Assembly: GCA_022565875.1 (NCBI GenBank) | Contig: JAIULY010000008.1 | Location: 1 to 38,977, forward strand | DNA length: 38,977 nucleotides | Source: Schleiferiaceae bacterium | GTDB lineage: Bacteria; Bacteroidota; Bacteroidia; Flavobacteriales; Schleiferiaceae | Reading direction: 5' to 3' | Part shown: positions 16,376 through 24,714 of the stretch, piece by piece | Numbering within the stretch: position 1 is the first letter of the stretch | How the letters are laid out: each line of letters opens with the position of its first letter | The notes under the pieces: model-generated | What the model was told of the DNA's origin: nothing | Seen by the model: the letters and a program-made list of their open reading frames with translations, nothing else | Database searches by the model: none | Made by a program: the position numbers and the translations under genes

Positions 16376-19225
16376 TTGAAAAAATTAACAATAAGTATCC
16401 TGCTATTTGCTTTTAGCACACTGTCAGGATTTTCTCAGCACATGTTGCAATTGCGCATTTTAGACGCAGATAGCTTGCCTCTGCCTAGCGCGATTGGTCT
16501 TGTTTATGCAGCCAATGATACCACACTGGTTTTAGCTCAAGGAATCAGTGATCCCAATGGTTTGCTCACGATTCGACAAATACCTATTTCCAATGTATCG
16601 GTTCGAGTTCAGATGCTTGGGTATTCTCCCGAATGGAAAACGTTTTCTTTACAATCTGGGCGCAATGAAGGCGGAAATATTGTGTTGCAAACGGTAGCGG
16701 AGCTTTTGCGTGCTGCCACGGTTTCCACTACTCAAGAACGCGTTACCCTCAAGGGCGATACAACAGAAATAAACGCAGAAGCCTATAAAGTCAATCCGGA
16801 TGCGGACGCAGCTGATTTGGTAAGGAAAATGCCGGGTATCGAGATTCAAGGCGGGACGGTTAGGGCACAAGGCGAAGATGTGAAACGGGTCACTGTGGAT
16901 GGTAAGGAGTTTTTTGGCGAGGATGCCAACGTGGCGCTAAGAGCTTTGCCCGCAGATGTCATTAGTAAAATTCAAGTTTACGACCGTTTAAGTGATCAAT
17001 CGCGCTTTACGGGGTTTGATGATGGGAATACTGAAAAAACATTGAACATTATCACCAAACCAGGAACCAACAAAGGCCAGTTTGGGCGCGTATATGCCGG
17101 TGGTGGTACGGACAATAGATATCAAGCCGGTGGAAACGTCAACTTCTTTCAAGGCAAAAGACGGATTGCTCTAATTGGCCTATCTAATAATATCAATCAA
17201 CAAAACTTTAACTCACAAGATGTACTGTCTGTTACCGGTGGTAGTGGCGGTAGAAGAGGAGGGCGAGGAGGCCGACCAGGATTTGGTGCAGGGGAAAGCT
17301 TCACCGTTCCGCAACAGCCTGGTATTAATGCCACACATTCTCTAGGTATCAATTATTCTGATGAATGGGGGAGTAGGGTGAAAGTTACCGGGTCTTATTT
17401 TGGCTCTTTTGTGCAAAATCAGAATGATGCTTTTACAAATAGACAGTTTTTCCTTCGCGATCAAAGTTTACGCTTTTACACTGAGGAGCGCTATAGCAGT
17501 TCTAATGACATGAATCACCGCATTCAAATGCGCATTACCATGGAGCTAGACAGTAGCAATACTCTAATTTTAACACCAAATATATCGCTGCAATCCAATC
17601 GGTCAAACGCTGAGATACTTGGGGTTAATGCTATTGAGGCCTTCCCAAGAAATGTTTTTTTGAATAGCACAAATACATTTAATGATAACACAACGCTGGG
17701 TTATAATTTTAGAAATAGTATACTTTGGCAGCGCAAACTCAATAAAAAGGGGCGAACGCTATCTGTTGATTTACGCACGGATGTTAGCGATCGGGTAGGG
17801 CAGTTTAACTTACTTGCTGAAAATGTATTTGGGGTAGAAGATTCTGTTGTTTTCCGAAATCAACAACAGGAAAGTGTTATTGATGCTCAAAATATTTCAA
17901 CGAGTATTCGCTACACGGAACCATTGGGTGAAAAAAACGCCCTTGAAATTTCCTATGAGCCATCCTTCCGATGGAGCAGCTCATTACAATTAACAGAGGC
18001 ACTTGATCCGGTTTTTGGAAATTTTGTCGAGGATTTGGCATTGAGTAATGAGTTTGACAACCTCATTATTTCTCAAAATGCAGGATTGAGCTTTCGGCGT
18101 AATGGTGAAAAATATAACTTTTTTATCGGTGGTGAATTTCAAGATTTACAGTTATTGTCTAATCAAGTCTTTCCTGAAACCTTGGAAGTGAATAAGCGTT
18201 TCCAAAATCTCTTGCCTCGTGGATTCTTTAGATACCAATTCAGCAAACAAACACAGTTGCGCACTTTTTACAGAGCCCGAACCATCACGCCTTCCGTTCA
18301 ACAATTGCAAAATGTAGCAGACAACAGCAATCCGTTACTTTTATCTGCTGGAAATCCTAATTTAGGTCAGGCTGTAAATCATTTTAATGTGATTCGATTC
18401 AATCACACCAACACGGAGAAGGGAACCACTTTTTTTGGGTTTATGACCACACAAATCACCCAAAACTTTATAGGTAATGCAACTTTCATTGCACCAACCG
18501 ATAGTTTGTTAGCTTCGGGAATATTGCTGCCAGCAGGCGCTCAATTAAATACGCCGGAAAATCTGGGAACAGCCTATGCCATGCGGTCATACTTAACTTA
18601 TGGCATTCCGTTGCTAAAACTAAAGAGCAACATCAACTTTAATGGTGGGCTTTCTTGGCAGCAAAGTCCAGGGTTGTTAAATAATGCAAGAAACGTCTCC
18701 GATTACTATAACTTTAGTGGAGGCCTTGTTTGGGGCAGTAACATCAGTAAAGAAGTTGACTTTACGATAAGTTATTCTGGCCAATACAACATTGTTAACA
18801 ATAGTATTCAGCCTCAGTTGGACAATAACTACTACACCCATATCGTAGGGGCAACTTCTCAGTTTGCGTTATTTAAAAATTGGGTTTTACAGACAGATGC
18901 CAATCACTATACATTTACCGGATTAGGCGATGGATTTAATCAGCAGTTTCTATTGTTGAACGCAGGTATTGGCTACAAGTTTCTAAAAAATCAATCGGCC
19001 GAGTTTCGCTTAACGGTTTTTGATTTGCTGAAGCAAAACAACAGTATTATTCGAGATGTGAATGAAACTTTTATTGAAGACCGCAGAATTAGTGTGTTAC
19101 AGCGATTCTTTATGCTTACGTTTACCTATAATCTGCGCAATTTTAATCAACCCAAGCCAGATGAAAACGCAACCAATTATCCCCCGAGAATGGGAGGAAG
19201 ACCACCGGGAGTTTTGGGCGGATAA
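16376..19225 (+). CDS. outer-membrane beta-barrel protein, TonB-receptor-like
   Basis: A 949-residue outer-membrane protein. The signal peptide is residues 1-21 (ending GFSQ). A short carboxypeptidase-regulatory-like beta domain (about 25-105) precedes a plug-like segment (about 115-225, including VRKMPGIEIQ and VDGKEFFGED), and the rest is a large barrel of the type annotated as outer membrane beta-barrel family 3. A Gly/Arg-rich insert lies at about 287-302 and the C-terminus has a Pro/Gly-rich tail. No clear TonB box was identified and the substrate is unknown. The start is TTG: no in-frame ATG lies between the upstream stop and the signal peptide, and the next ATG (codon 22) would remove the signal peptide. 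Confidence 0.88.
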   Translation: MKKLTISILLFAFSTLSGFSQHMLQLRILDADSLPLPSAIGLVYAANDTTLVLAQGISDPNGLLTIRQIPISNVSVRVQMLGYSPEWKTFSLQSGRNEGGNIVLQTVAELLRAATVSTTQERVTLKGDTTEINAEAYKVNPDADAADLVRKMPGIEIQGGTVRAQGEDVKRVTVDGKEFFGEDANVALRALPADVISKIQVYDRLSDQSRFTGFDDGNTEKTLNIITKPGTNKGQFGRVYAGGGTDNRYQAGGNVNFFQGKRRIALIGLSNNINQQNFNSQDVLSVTGGSGGRRGGRGGRPGFGAGESFTVPQQPGINATHSLGINYSDEWGSRVKVTGSYFGSFVQNQNDAFTNRQFFLRDQSLRFYTEERYSSSNDMNHRIQMRITMELDSSNTLILTPNISLQSNRSNAEILGVNAIEAFPRNVFLNSTNTFNDNTTLGYNFRNSILWQRKLNKKGRTLSVDLRTDVSDRVGQFNLLAENVFGVEDSVVFRNQQQESVIDAQNISTSIRYTEPLGEKNALEISYEPSFRWSSSLQLTEALDPVFGNFVEDLALSNEFDNLIISQNAGLSFRRNGEKYNFFIGGEFQDLQLLSNQVFPETLEVNKRFQNLLPRGFFRYQFSKQTQLRTFYRARTITPSVQQLQNVADNSNPLLLSAGNPNLGQAVNHFNVIRFNHTNTEKGTTFFGFMTTQITQNFIGNATFIAPTDSLLASGILLPAGAQLNTPENLGTAYAMRSYLTYGIPLLKLKSNINFNGGLSWQQSPGLLNNARNVSDYYNFSGGLVWGSNISKEVDFTISYSGQYNIVNNSIQPQLDNNYYTHIVGATSQFALFKNWVLQTDANHYTFTGLGDGFNQQFLLLNAGIGYKFLKNQSAEFRLTVFDLLKQNNSIIRDVNETFIEDRRISVLQRFFMLTFTYNLRNFNQPKPDENATNYPPRMGGRPPGVLGG

Positions 19226-19254
19226 AATAAACAACACTGTTAGAAGATTTTTGG

Positions 19255-19336
19255 AAAAAAGAGCCGGCGCAGGGAAAAGGGGGGAAGGGAAGAAAGCGCC
19301 GACTCTCAGGGAATTTTTCTTTGATGATTCTTTAAC
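19255..19336 (-). ncRNA. candidate minus-strand small RNA ending in a terminator
   Basis: In minus-strand RNA, AGAGTCGGCGC and GCGCCGGCTCT (19306-19296 and 19270-19260) pair over 11 bp including one U-G wobble, around a 25-base loop made only of C and U, and are followed at once by a run of U (six, counting the last stem base). This is terminator-like on the minus strand, where no protein gene lies nearby. An exact -7 element (TACATTTG, minus) at 19342-19349 would start an RNA near 19336, about 80 bases long. The -33 element is missing and nothing shows transcription. On the plus strand the same stem has a C-A mismatch and no adjacent U-run. Confidence 0.25.
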
Positions 19337-19658
19337 TGCAACAAATGTAAGTATGCTTGAGGGAATCATTCAGTGGTCCTTTTGCGAATTGCGTGTAAAA
19401 TTTTCCCTTTATTGTTGTAGATAGATAACTAAGAAAAAGTTATTTTCATAAGTAAAACACTTCTTTTGCTGTTGTGTTTTTCAATTGGCTATGAATGCAT
19501 TTGCAAAAAGAAGAATTTACATCAGTTATTTGACTTTCTTCAAAATTTTAAAATACGCTTTTCATTCGTGTGCTCCTATTTTTGTGTGCTGTTTGGAGTT
19601 TGATAGGTATTTCACATCCACCTAAAAAAGAAACACATTAAATTTCAAACTAGATCGC

Positions 19659-19666
19659 TATCTTTG
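19659..19666 (+). promoter_or_regulatory. -7 element for the T9SS type A protein gene
   Basis: TATCTTTG matches TAnnTTTG exactly, 42 bases before the ATG at 19709. No clear -33 element. Its position argues against translation starting at the upstream TTG (19664). Confidence 0.45.
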
Positions 19667-19708
19667 TTGCCTACGAAGTATTTAACATCGCTTTATAAAT
19701 GTAATCAC

Positions 19709-21805
19709 ATGGTAAAACAACTATTCTTGAGCATTTTAATGTTTTTTTCAGGGGTAACCTTTGCGCAAACTCAATTTCTTATTGAAAAAATTGCTGAGGT
19801 AGATCCAAAGAGTTATGATCCTGGTTTTGAAGCCAGGATTGATAATTTGGAGGCACCAGTTCCTGGGGGCGAAAGTTATCGTGGTTTTCTACGTGAACAG
19901 AAGGTGAAAGTTCGCGAAATGTTTCCGTTACAACCCGCGGCTCCAATACAGAATAAAACACAAAGCATGGAACCTGGACTTTTACAAGGATTTGTGCCTG
20001 CGCGACGCTTTCCTGCCGGAAATACATTACCGCTGACAGGGGGCATTCCCAATGATAATACCTTAGCTATTTCTAATGATGGCATTCTACTTATAGCCAT
20101 AAATTCTGTAGTGTGGGCCTATGACACAAAAAATGATAGTGTGTTGTTTCCCAACACTGTTGTAGCGCTTCAAACGTTTGCTGATGGCTCTGCTAATCAC
20201 AGCTATTACGACCCAAAGCTCTATTACGATGAAGATGCAGATCGCTTTATTCTAACTTTTCTTCGTGATAATCGCCCCAATACCAGCCAAGTCATCATGT
20301 GCTTTTCTAGTTCCAATAACCCAACAGACCCTTGGAATGCTTATGTGATACCTGGGAATCCATTAAATAACAATCGTTGGACGGACTTCCCGGCTTTGGC
20401 GACAACTAAAGATGAGGTGTTTTACACCGCCAATTTAATCATACCCGATGTGAGTTGGCAAGTTGGTTTTGATGGTTCTGTTATTTGGCAGCTCGATAAA
20501 TTTGCTGGATATGCTGGAAATGCGACCCTGCCGTCTAAGCTTTGGAGCGATGTGCGTCATAATGGCCGCTTTACCAGAAACCTCTTTCCTGTTCCAGGGG
20601 CTGCAGGCGATGCCGAGGACATCTTTTTTCTCTCGAATCGAAATTTTGATTTACAGAACGATACGTTTTTTGTAGCGCATATCACCGGTAAGTTAGATGA
20701 CCCAAACGCCGCTCTTGAAGTGAAGGCTGTTGTAGCTGATGTGCCGTATGGATTAGCTCCAAATGGACGCCAAGCCAATACCGTTTTGACAGATCCAACG
20801 AGCGGTTTAGATATCAATGACGCGCGTGTTTTGGGTGGCTTTTTGCTTGATGACCAAATTCAATTCACCTCCACAGCGGTTAATCCCGCAACGGGTCTTG
20901 CTGCAATTTACCATGGCGTCTTAAATGACCCCAAAGGTAACACCTCCATTGATGGAACCATACTTGGCGACCCTACTTTGGATATCGCTTACCCCAATAT
21001 TGTTTGGACAGGAATAGATAAGTGTCAAAAGCAAGCAATGATAGGCTTTAATTACACCTCTCCAAATGACTTCGCAGGGGTAGCTGCCATATTCTATGAC
21101 AATCAAGGGAATTATTCCAACTTAAAACGCCTCAAAGAAGGTGAAAATATCATCAATCGCATTCCGGGAACTTATGATAGGTGGGGGGATTACTTTGGTT
21201 TGCAACGCGTATTTAATGACCCAAGAAAAGTTTTTGCTGCGGGTATGTTTGGTTTGCAAAATAATTTGTCCGGAACTTTTGTAGCAGAACTCATTTCACC
21301 TGACACCATGCTTTTGGAGGGAGCCATAGCTTTTACTGGTAACCCTGCATTTTGTCAAGGTGTGGCTACAGCTACTGGGATTGGCGGGGTGCCACCCTAC
21401 ACCTATGAATGGTTGTCTCCTCTTGGTTCCACCAATGAAATAGCCTCAGGAATTTGCTCCAATGACAAAGTTTCTGTTCGCATTACAGACGCAACAGGAT
21501 GCGAAACTATTGTATCTGCCGATGTGCTGCCCGCAGCAATTGCAGCTCCTCCGCTTGCTTATCCTTCGCCTTTTGTCAATCAAGTGGCCGTACAATTTGA
21601 GTTGCCAAGAGACCAAGAAATCGTTGCACGTATTTATACCTTACAAGGTCAATTAGTGGATGAAGTCATCCGCAAGTCGGCAAAAGCTGGTCTAAACGAG
21701 TTAACATTTTTTACTGAACCATTAAGCAGCGGTACCTATGTTTTAGTGATTAGTGTAGAAAACCGCGAAATATTTTCTCAAAAAATAATTAAACAAGACC
21801 CATAA
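19709..21805 (+). CDS. secreted protein with T9SS type A sorting domain
   Basis: A 698-residue exported protein of unknown function. It has a signal peptide (about 1-20, ending TFAQ), a long central region with repeated beta-strand blocks and Asp/Asn-rich turns that looks like a beta-propeller or sialidase-like fold, one SprB-like repeat near residues 550-610 (GGVPPYTYEWLSP then RITDATGCE), and a C-terminal domain of about 80 residues beginning AYPSPFVNQVAVQF and ending in a short Lys-containing strand. That last domain is the type A sorting signal removed by the type IX secretion sortase at the cell surface. I see no catalytic motif. The stop is 2 bases before the TTG start of the next gene, so the pair is probably translationally coupled. 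The start at 19709 is the ATG that begins the signal peptide. Confidence 0.88.
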   Translation: MVKQLFLSILMFFSGVTFAQTQFLIEKIAEVDPKSYDPGFEARIDNLEAPVPGGESYRGFLREQKVKVREMFPLQPAAPIQNKTQSMEPGLLQGFVPARRFPAGNTLPLTGGIPNDNTLAISNDGILLIAINSVVWAYDTKNDSVLFPNTVVALQTFADGSANHSYYDPKLYYDEDADRFILTFLRDNRPNTSQVIMCFSSSNNPTDPWNAYVIPGNPLNNNRWTDFPALATTKDEVFYTANLIIPDVSWQVGFDGSVIWQLDKFAGYAGNATLPSKLWSDVRHNGRFTRNLFPVPGAAGDAEDIFFLSNRNFDLQNDTFFVAHITGKLDDPNAALEVKAVVADVPYGLAPNGRQANTVLTDPTSGLDINDARVLGGFLLDDQIQFTSTAVNPATGLAAIYHGVLNDPKGNTSIDGTILGDPTLDIAYPNIVWTGIDKCQKQAMIGFNYTSPNDFAGVAAIFYDNQGNYSNLKRLKEGENIINRIPGTYDRWGDYFGLQRVFNDPRKVFAAGMFGLQNNLSGTFVAELISPDTMLLEGAIAFTGNPAFCQGVATATGIGGVPPYTYEWLSPLGSTNEIASGICSNDKVSVRITDATGCETIVSADVLPAAIAAPPLAYPSPFVNQVAVQFELPRDQEIVARIYTLQGQLVDEVIRKSAKAGLNELTFFTEPLSSGTYVLVISVENREIFSQKIIKQDP

Positions 21806-21807
21806 TC

Positions 21808-22356
21808 TTGAAAAACTTTGTCGCTTTTGCTTGGGTGTTTTTCCTTGGCTTCTTCCTTTACATGGCTGCCATAGTTATGCCAAATGCCATTGAGCAACTC
21901 AATGCAGAAAGTAGTGTGCAACCCGCTCGCATTCCTGATTTACAATTCTACATGCACCTAGATGAACTCAATTGGGCCTTTATAAAACCTTTGACAGAGA
22001 AGGGACGGGATATATACGTCTCTATAGAAATGCGACAAGATATTTGGTATCCCATATCTTATGCAGGATTCTTGTTTTTTTCGCTTTGGTTAATGATAAA
22101 GAAATTACCAGTCGCAAAAAGAAGCTATTTCGGGGTTCTCTTCTTCCCTGTCCTTGCTTTTTTTGCGGATTTAATTGAAAATTTAAGTCTCGTGAAAATT
22201 GTGTCGCGTTATCCAGAAGTTCAAGAAACAGCATTTTTATGGTATCAGGTGGGGTTCGTTACAAAATGGTCAGCTGCCATTTTTTCTTTTGTGGCGCTCA
22301 TTGTATTATTGGTAATTTGGCTCAAACAAGTGTATAGCTTAAAGCCCCAGGGTTAA
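21808..22356 (+). CDS. four-helix membrane protein of unknown function
   Basis: A 182-residue integral membrane protein with four hydrophobic segments at about 4-24, 76-93, 102-120 and 147-170, and an extracytoplasmic or cytoplasmic loop of about 50 residues between the first and second helix. I recognise no family. The start is TTG, 2 bases after the stop of the T9SS cargo gene; the first in-frame ATG (codon 19) would cut through the first helix. The tight spacing suggests coupled translation, and possibly that the two proteins work together, which is only context. A 12-bp palindrome, AGGGTTAACCCT, spans its stop codon. Confidence 0.75.
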   Translation: MKNFVAFAWVFFLGFFLYMAAIVMPNAIEQLNAESSVQPARIPDLQFYMHLDELNWAFIKPLTEKGRDIYVSIEMRQDIWYPISYAGFLFFSLWLMIKKLPVAKRSYFGVLFFPVLAFFADLIENLSLVKIVSRYPEVQETAFLWYQVGFVTKWSAAIFSFVALIVLLVIWLKQVYSLKPQG

Positions 22357-22468
22357 CCCTTTGAAAATCTTTTACAAACAAAAGTTTGCTGGATAGGACT
22401 AGACATCGGCTCTGTTAAGTTTTAATTAAACCTCCTTGAAGACCTAAACCCCTGCTCTTGTTTCTACT

Positions 22469-22476
22469 TACTTTTG
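22469..22476 (+). promoter_or_regulatory. candidate -7 element for the DUF6929-like gene
   Basis: TACTTTTG is an exact TAnnTTTG match, 85 bases before the ATG at 22562. No -33 element at the right spacing. Confidence 0.3.
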
Positions 22477-22561
22477 CACACGATTGTTGCTATTGGTGAA
22501 AATTCATTTCTTGGAAATGCGCTTGCTATTCACGCCTTAACAGTTTATCGAAACTCATAAA

Positions 22562-23521
22562 ATGCTCAAGTCCTTTAGTATTGCCCCATTTTTTGTGCTA
22601 AATTTCATGGTTGTCTCATTTTTTTTAGGTGCTCAATCTTTGGAAATTCACACAACGGAAAGCCAACTGAATCCATTACTTCCAAGTGGTTCAGGTATGG
22701 CGATAGTAAAAGAACGAATTTTTGTGGTTGGGGACGATACGCCTTTTCTTTTTGAGCTCGATTCAAATTTTAGCATAGTAAATAAATGGGAAATAGCGCC
22801 GTACGATACTTTGATTCATAATCGTTTGCCAAAAAACATCAAGCCCGATTACGAAGCTATGGAAGCATTAGGTGATTCGGCGCTGCTTATTTTCGCATCG
22901 GGGTCATCAGCAATGGTGCGGGATAGGGTAGTTTTGGTGCAATTTATCGACCATACACCGGTATTCAAAAATGCCTCAGCAACTCCTTTTTTTACTTACC
23001 TAAAGAAGCACCCATCCATGATGGGTGCCGAGCTGAATCTTGAGGCTGTAACCCTTTTAGGAGAAAATGTATTCCTCTTCAATAGAGGGCGAAATCTCAT
23101 CTTCCAATGTAACTTAGACACACTTTTGTTGCATTTTTTTCAAAATCAACCTATTCCAAAAGTTGAGGTATTCTCCTTCAAACTTCCTGAAATAAAAGGC
23201 ATTCCGTCTGGGTTTTCTGGGGCTACTCGTTCTAGTGATGAATCCTGTATTTGGTTTACAGCATCCGTTGAGGCTTCAAAAAACGCCTATGATGACGGTC
23301 GGGTTTTAGGGAGTTTTATCGGTGTTATCCTCTTGGAAAATGGACAATTACAAGAGACCATTTACGCCATACAACAATTCCCCGGGGCAGTTCAAAAATT
23401 AGAATCCATTGTCCTGAAAAAGCAAGTTGGCAATGGTTCCTTTCAAATCTATTTAGTAGCTGATAATGATGATGGCACCTCAATATTTACTAAAGCTCAG
23501 CTGAAACTCTTATTGGATTGA
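22562..23521 (+). CDS. secreted beta-propeller-like protein (DUF6929-like)
   Basis: A 319-residue protein with a signal peptide or N-terminal anchor (about 1-24). The mature part has repeated strand-turn patterns such as GSGMAIVKERIFVVGDD, and segments around FNRGRNLIFQCN and FSGATRSSDESC, which recall Bacteroidota proteins annotated as DUF6929 or phytase/SdiA-regulated-like propellers. This is resemblance from memory, not a database match. No catalytic residues can be named. It lies between the four-helix membrane gene and menC, on the same strand, but gaps of 205 and 107 bases make a single operon uncertain. Confidence 0.75.
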   Translation: MLKSFSIAPFFVLNFMVVSFFLGAQSLEIHTTESQLNPLLPSGSGMAIVKERIFVVGDDTPFLFELDSNFSIVNKWEIAPYDTLIHNRLPKNIKPDYEAMEALGDSALLIFASGSSAMVRDRVVLVQFIDHTPVFKNASATPFFTYLKKHPSMMGAELNLEAVTLLGENVFLFNRGRNLIFQCNLDTLLLHFFQNQPIPKVEVFSFKLPEIKGIPSGFSGATRSSDESCIWFTASVEASKNAYDDGRVLGSFIGVILLENGQLQETIYAIQQFPGAVQKLESIVLKKQVGNGSFQIYLVADNDDGTSIFTKAQLKLLLD

Positions 23522-23628
23522 TCTTAAAATCAAAGAAATGAGAACGATGACAGGGTGGCTGATTTTTTGGTGGCAAATCTATTTTGTCTTTTCTTTGTTA
23601 TTTGGAAGTGTCAACAAAAACGGAAAAT

Positions 23629-24642
23629 ATGCAGGCAACTTGGGATAAGTATGAGCTCATTTTTAAACGTCCTGGAGGTACCTCTAGGGGGGTATTACAT
23701 GTGAAAGCGAGTTACTTTATTACTATTGAAAAGGGGAAAACAAAAGGTATTGGCGAGTGTGGCATCCTAAAGGGGTTAAGTTGTGATGATCGTCCCGACT
23801 ATGAAACCCAACTCGATTGGACCTGCCAGAATATTCACTTAGGGCTAGAGGGGCTATACAATGCGAATGTTGAATTTCCCAGTATTCAGTTTGGTTTAGA
23901 AATGGCCTTTAATAATTTAAAAACCAACAATAAAGAACGTTATTTTGATACTTCATTTTTGGAGGGGAAACAATCAATACCCATAAATGGTCTGATTTGG
24001 ATGGGAGATATCGCGTTTATGGAAGAGCAAATCTCTCAAAAGTTAGAAGAGGGTTTTCGCTGTTTGAAGCTCAAAATAGGTGCATTGGATTGGCAAGCAG
24101 AGCACCACTTATTATCGCAAGTACGCAAGCGTTTTGGGAAGGAGAGTTTAGAGATTAGAGTGGATGCCAACGGAGGATTTTCTGAAAAAAAGGCTCCCCA
24201 AGTTCTGGAGCAGCTTGCGGCTTTGTCGGTGCACAGCATCGAACAACCGATAAAAGCGGGTCTTTGGGATGAAATGCACACGCTATGCGCCAATACCCCT
24301 GTTCCAATTGCTCTAGATGAAGAACTCATTGGTCTGACAGACTATGTACTCCGCGAGCGCATGCTCGATTATATACAGCCGCAGTTTATTATTTTAAAGC
24401 CTAGTTTTATTGGCGGTTGGTGTGGTTCAGATCATTGGATTGCATTGGCAACAAAAAGGGGAATTGGCTGGTGGGCCACATCGGCCTTAGAAAGCAACAT
24501 TGGGCTGAACGCCATAGCGCAATGGGCTGCGACTAAAGCGCTTCAAGTTCCTCAAGGTTTAGGTACAGGTGGTCTCTTTACAAATAATTTTGAAAGGCCA
24601 CTGAAGGTTGTTAATGGCAACTTGTGGTATGTACCCCAATAG
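23629..24642 (+). CDS. menC: o-succinylbenzoate synthase
   Basis: An enolase-superfamily enzyme (337 residues) that dehydrates SHCHC to o-succinylbenzoate in menaquinone synthesis. The superfamily catalytic set is present: K147 and K149 (KLK), metal ligands D179 (RVDANGG), E205 (SIEQPI) and D230 (ALDEEL), and K257 (ILKPS). The late block SALESNIGLNAIAQ is typical of Bacteroidota MenC. Related enzymes in the superfamily act as dipeptide epimerases or N-acylamino acid racemases, so function by sequence carries some risk, but the fit to MenC is good. I chose ATG 23629; a TTG 45 bases upstream is also in frame but adds residues not expected in the family. No other men gene is adjacent. Confidence 0.85.
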   Translation: MQATWDKYELIFKRPGGTSRGVLHVKASYFITIEKGKTKGIGECGILKGLSCDDRPDYETQLDWTCQNIHLGLEGLYNANVEFPSIQFGLEMAFNNLKTNNKERYFDTSFLEGKQSIPINGLIWMGDIAFMEEQISQKLEEGFRCLKLKIGALDWQAEHHLLSQVRKRFGKESLEIRVDANGGFSEKKAPQVLEQLAALSVHSIEQPIKAGLWDEMHTLCANTPVPIALDEELIGLTDYVLRERMLDYIQPQFIILKPSFIGGWCGSDHWIALATKRGIGWWATSALESNIGLNAIAQWAATKALQVPQGLGTGGLFTNNFERPLKVVNGNLWYVPQ

Positions 24643-24670
24643 AGAGCAGCTATAAACAACTTCAAACAAA

Positions 24671-24698
24671 AAAGCTCCTCAATGGAGGAGCTTTTTTT
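24671..24698. terminator. bidirectional terminator between menC and recQ
   Basis: AAAGCTCCTC and GAGGAGCTTT form a 10-bp stem around a 4-base loop, with an A-run before and a T-run after, so it can stop both convergent transcripts. Confidence 0.88.
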
Positions 24699-24714
24699 GG
24701 TATCAAGCCAATCA

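Larger units (their letters stand above)
19226..19708. other. 483-base intergenic region with candidate minus-strand small RNA
   Basis: No supported protein gene; open frames here are short and overlap the barrel gene's end in another frame. The region holds a GC-rich hairpin at 19260-19306, a minus-strand -7 match at 19342-19349, and two plus-strand TAnnTTTG matches (19577-19584 and 19659-19666). Confidence 0.6.

Noticed and set aside
19271-19295. G-quadruplex in the all-purine plus-strand loop
   Set aside because: There are G-runs, but two of them are fused in a six-G run without a loop, so a regular three-tetrad structure is not clear; the minus-strand terminator explains the feature better.
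19062-19424. 120-residue plus-strand open frame
   Set aside because: Most of it is an out-of-frame reading of the barrel gene's end, continuing through the hairpin.
19664-19708. Upstream TTG start for the T9SS type A protein
   Set aside because: It overlaps an exact -7 promoter element and would put 15 residues before the signal peptide.
22349-22360. 12-bp palindrome AGGGTTAACCCT
   Set aside because: It spans the stop codon of the four-helix protein, far from a promoter, and has no T-run; a chance match is likely.
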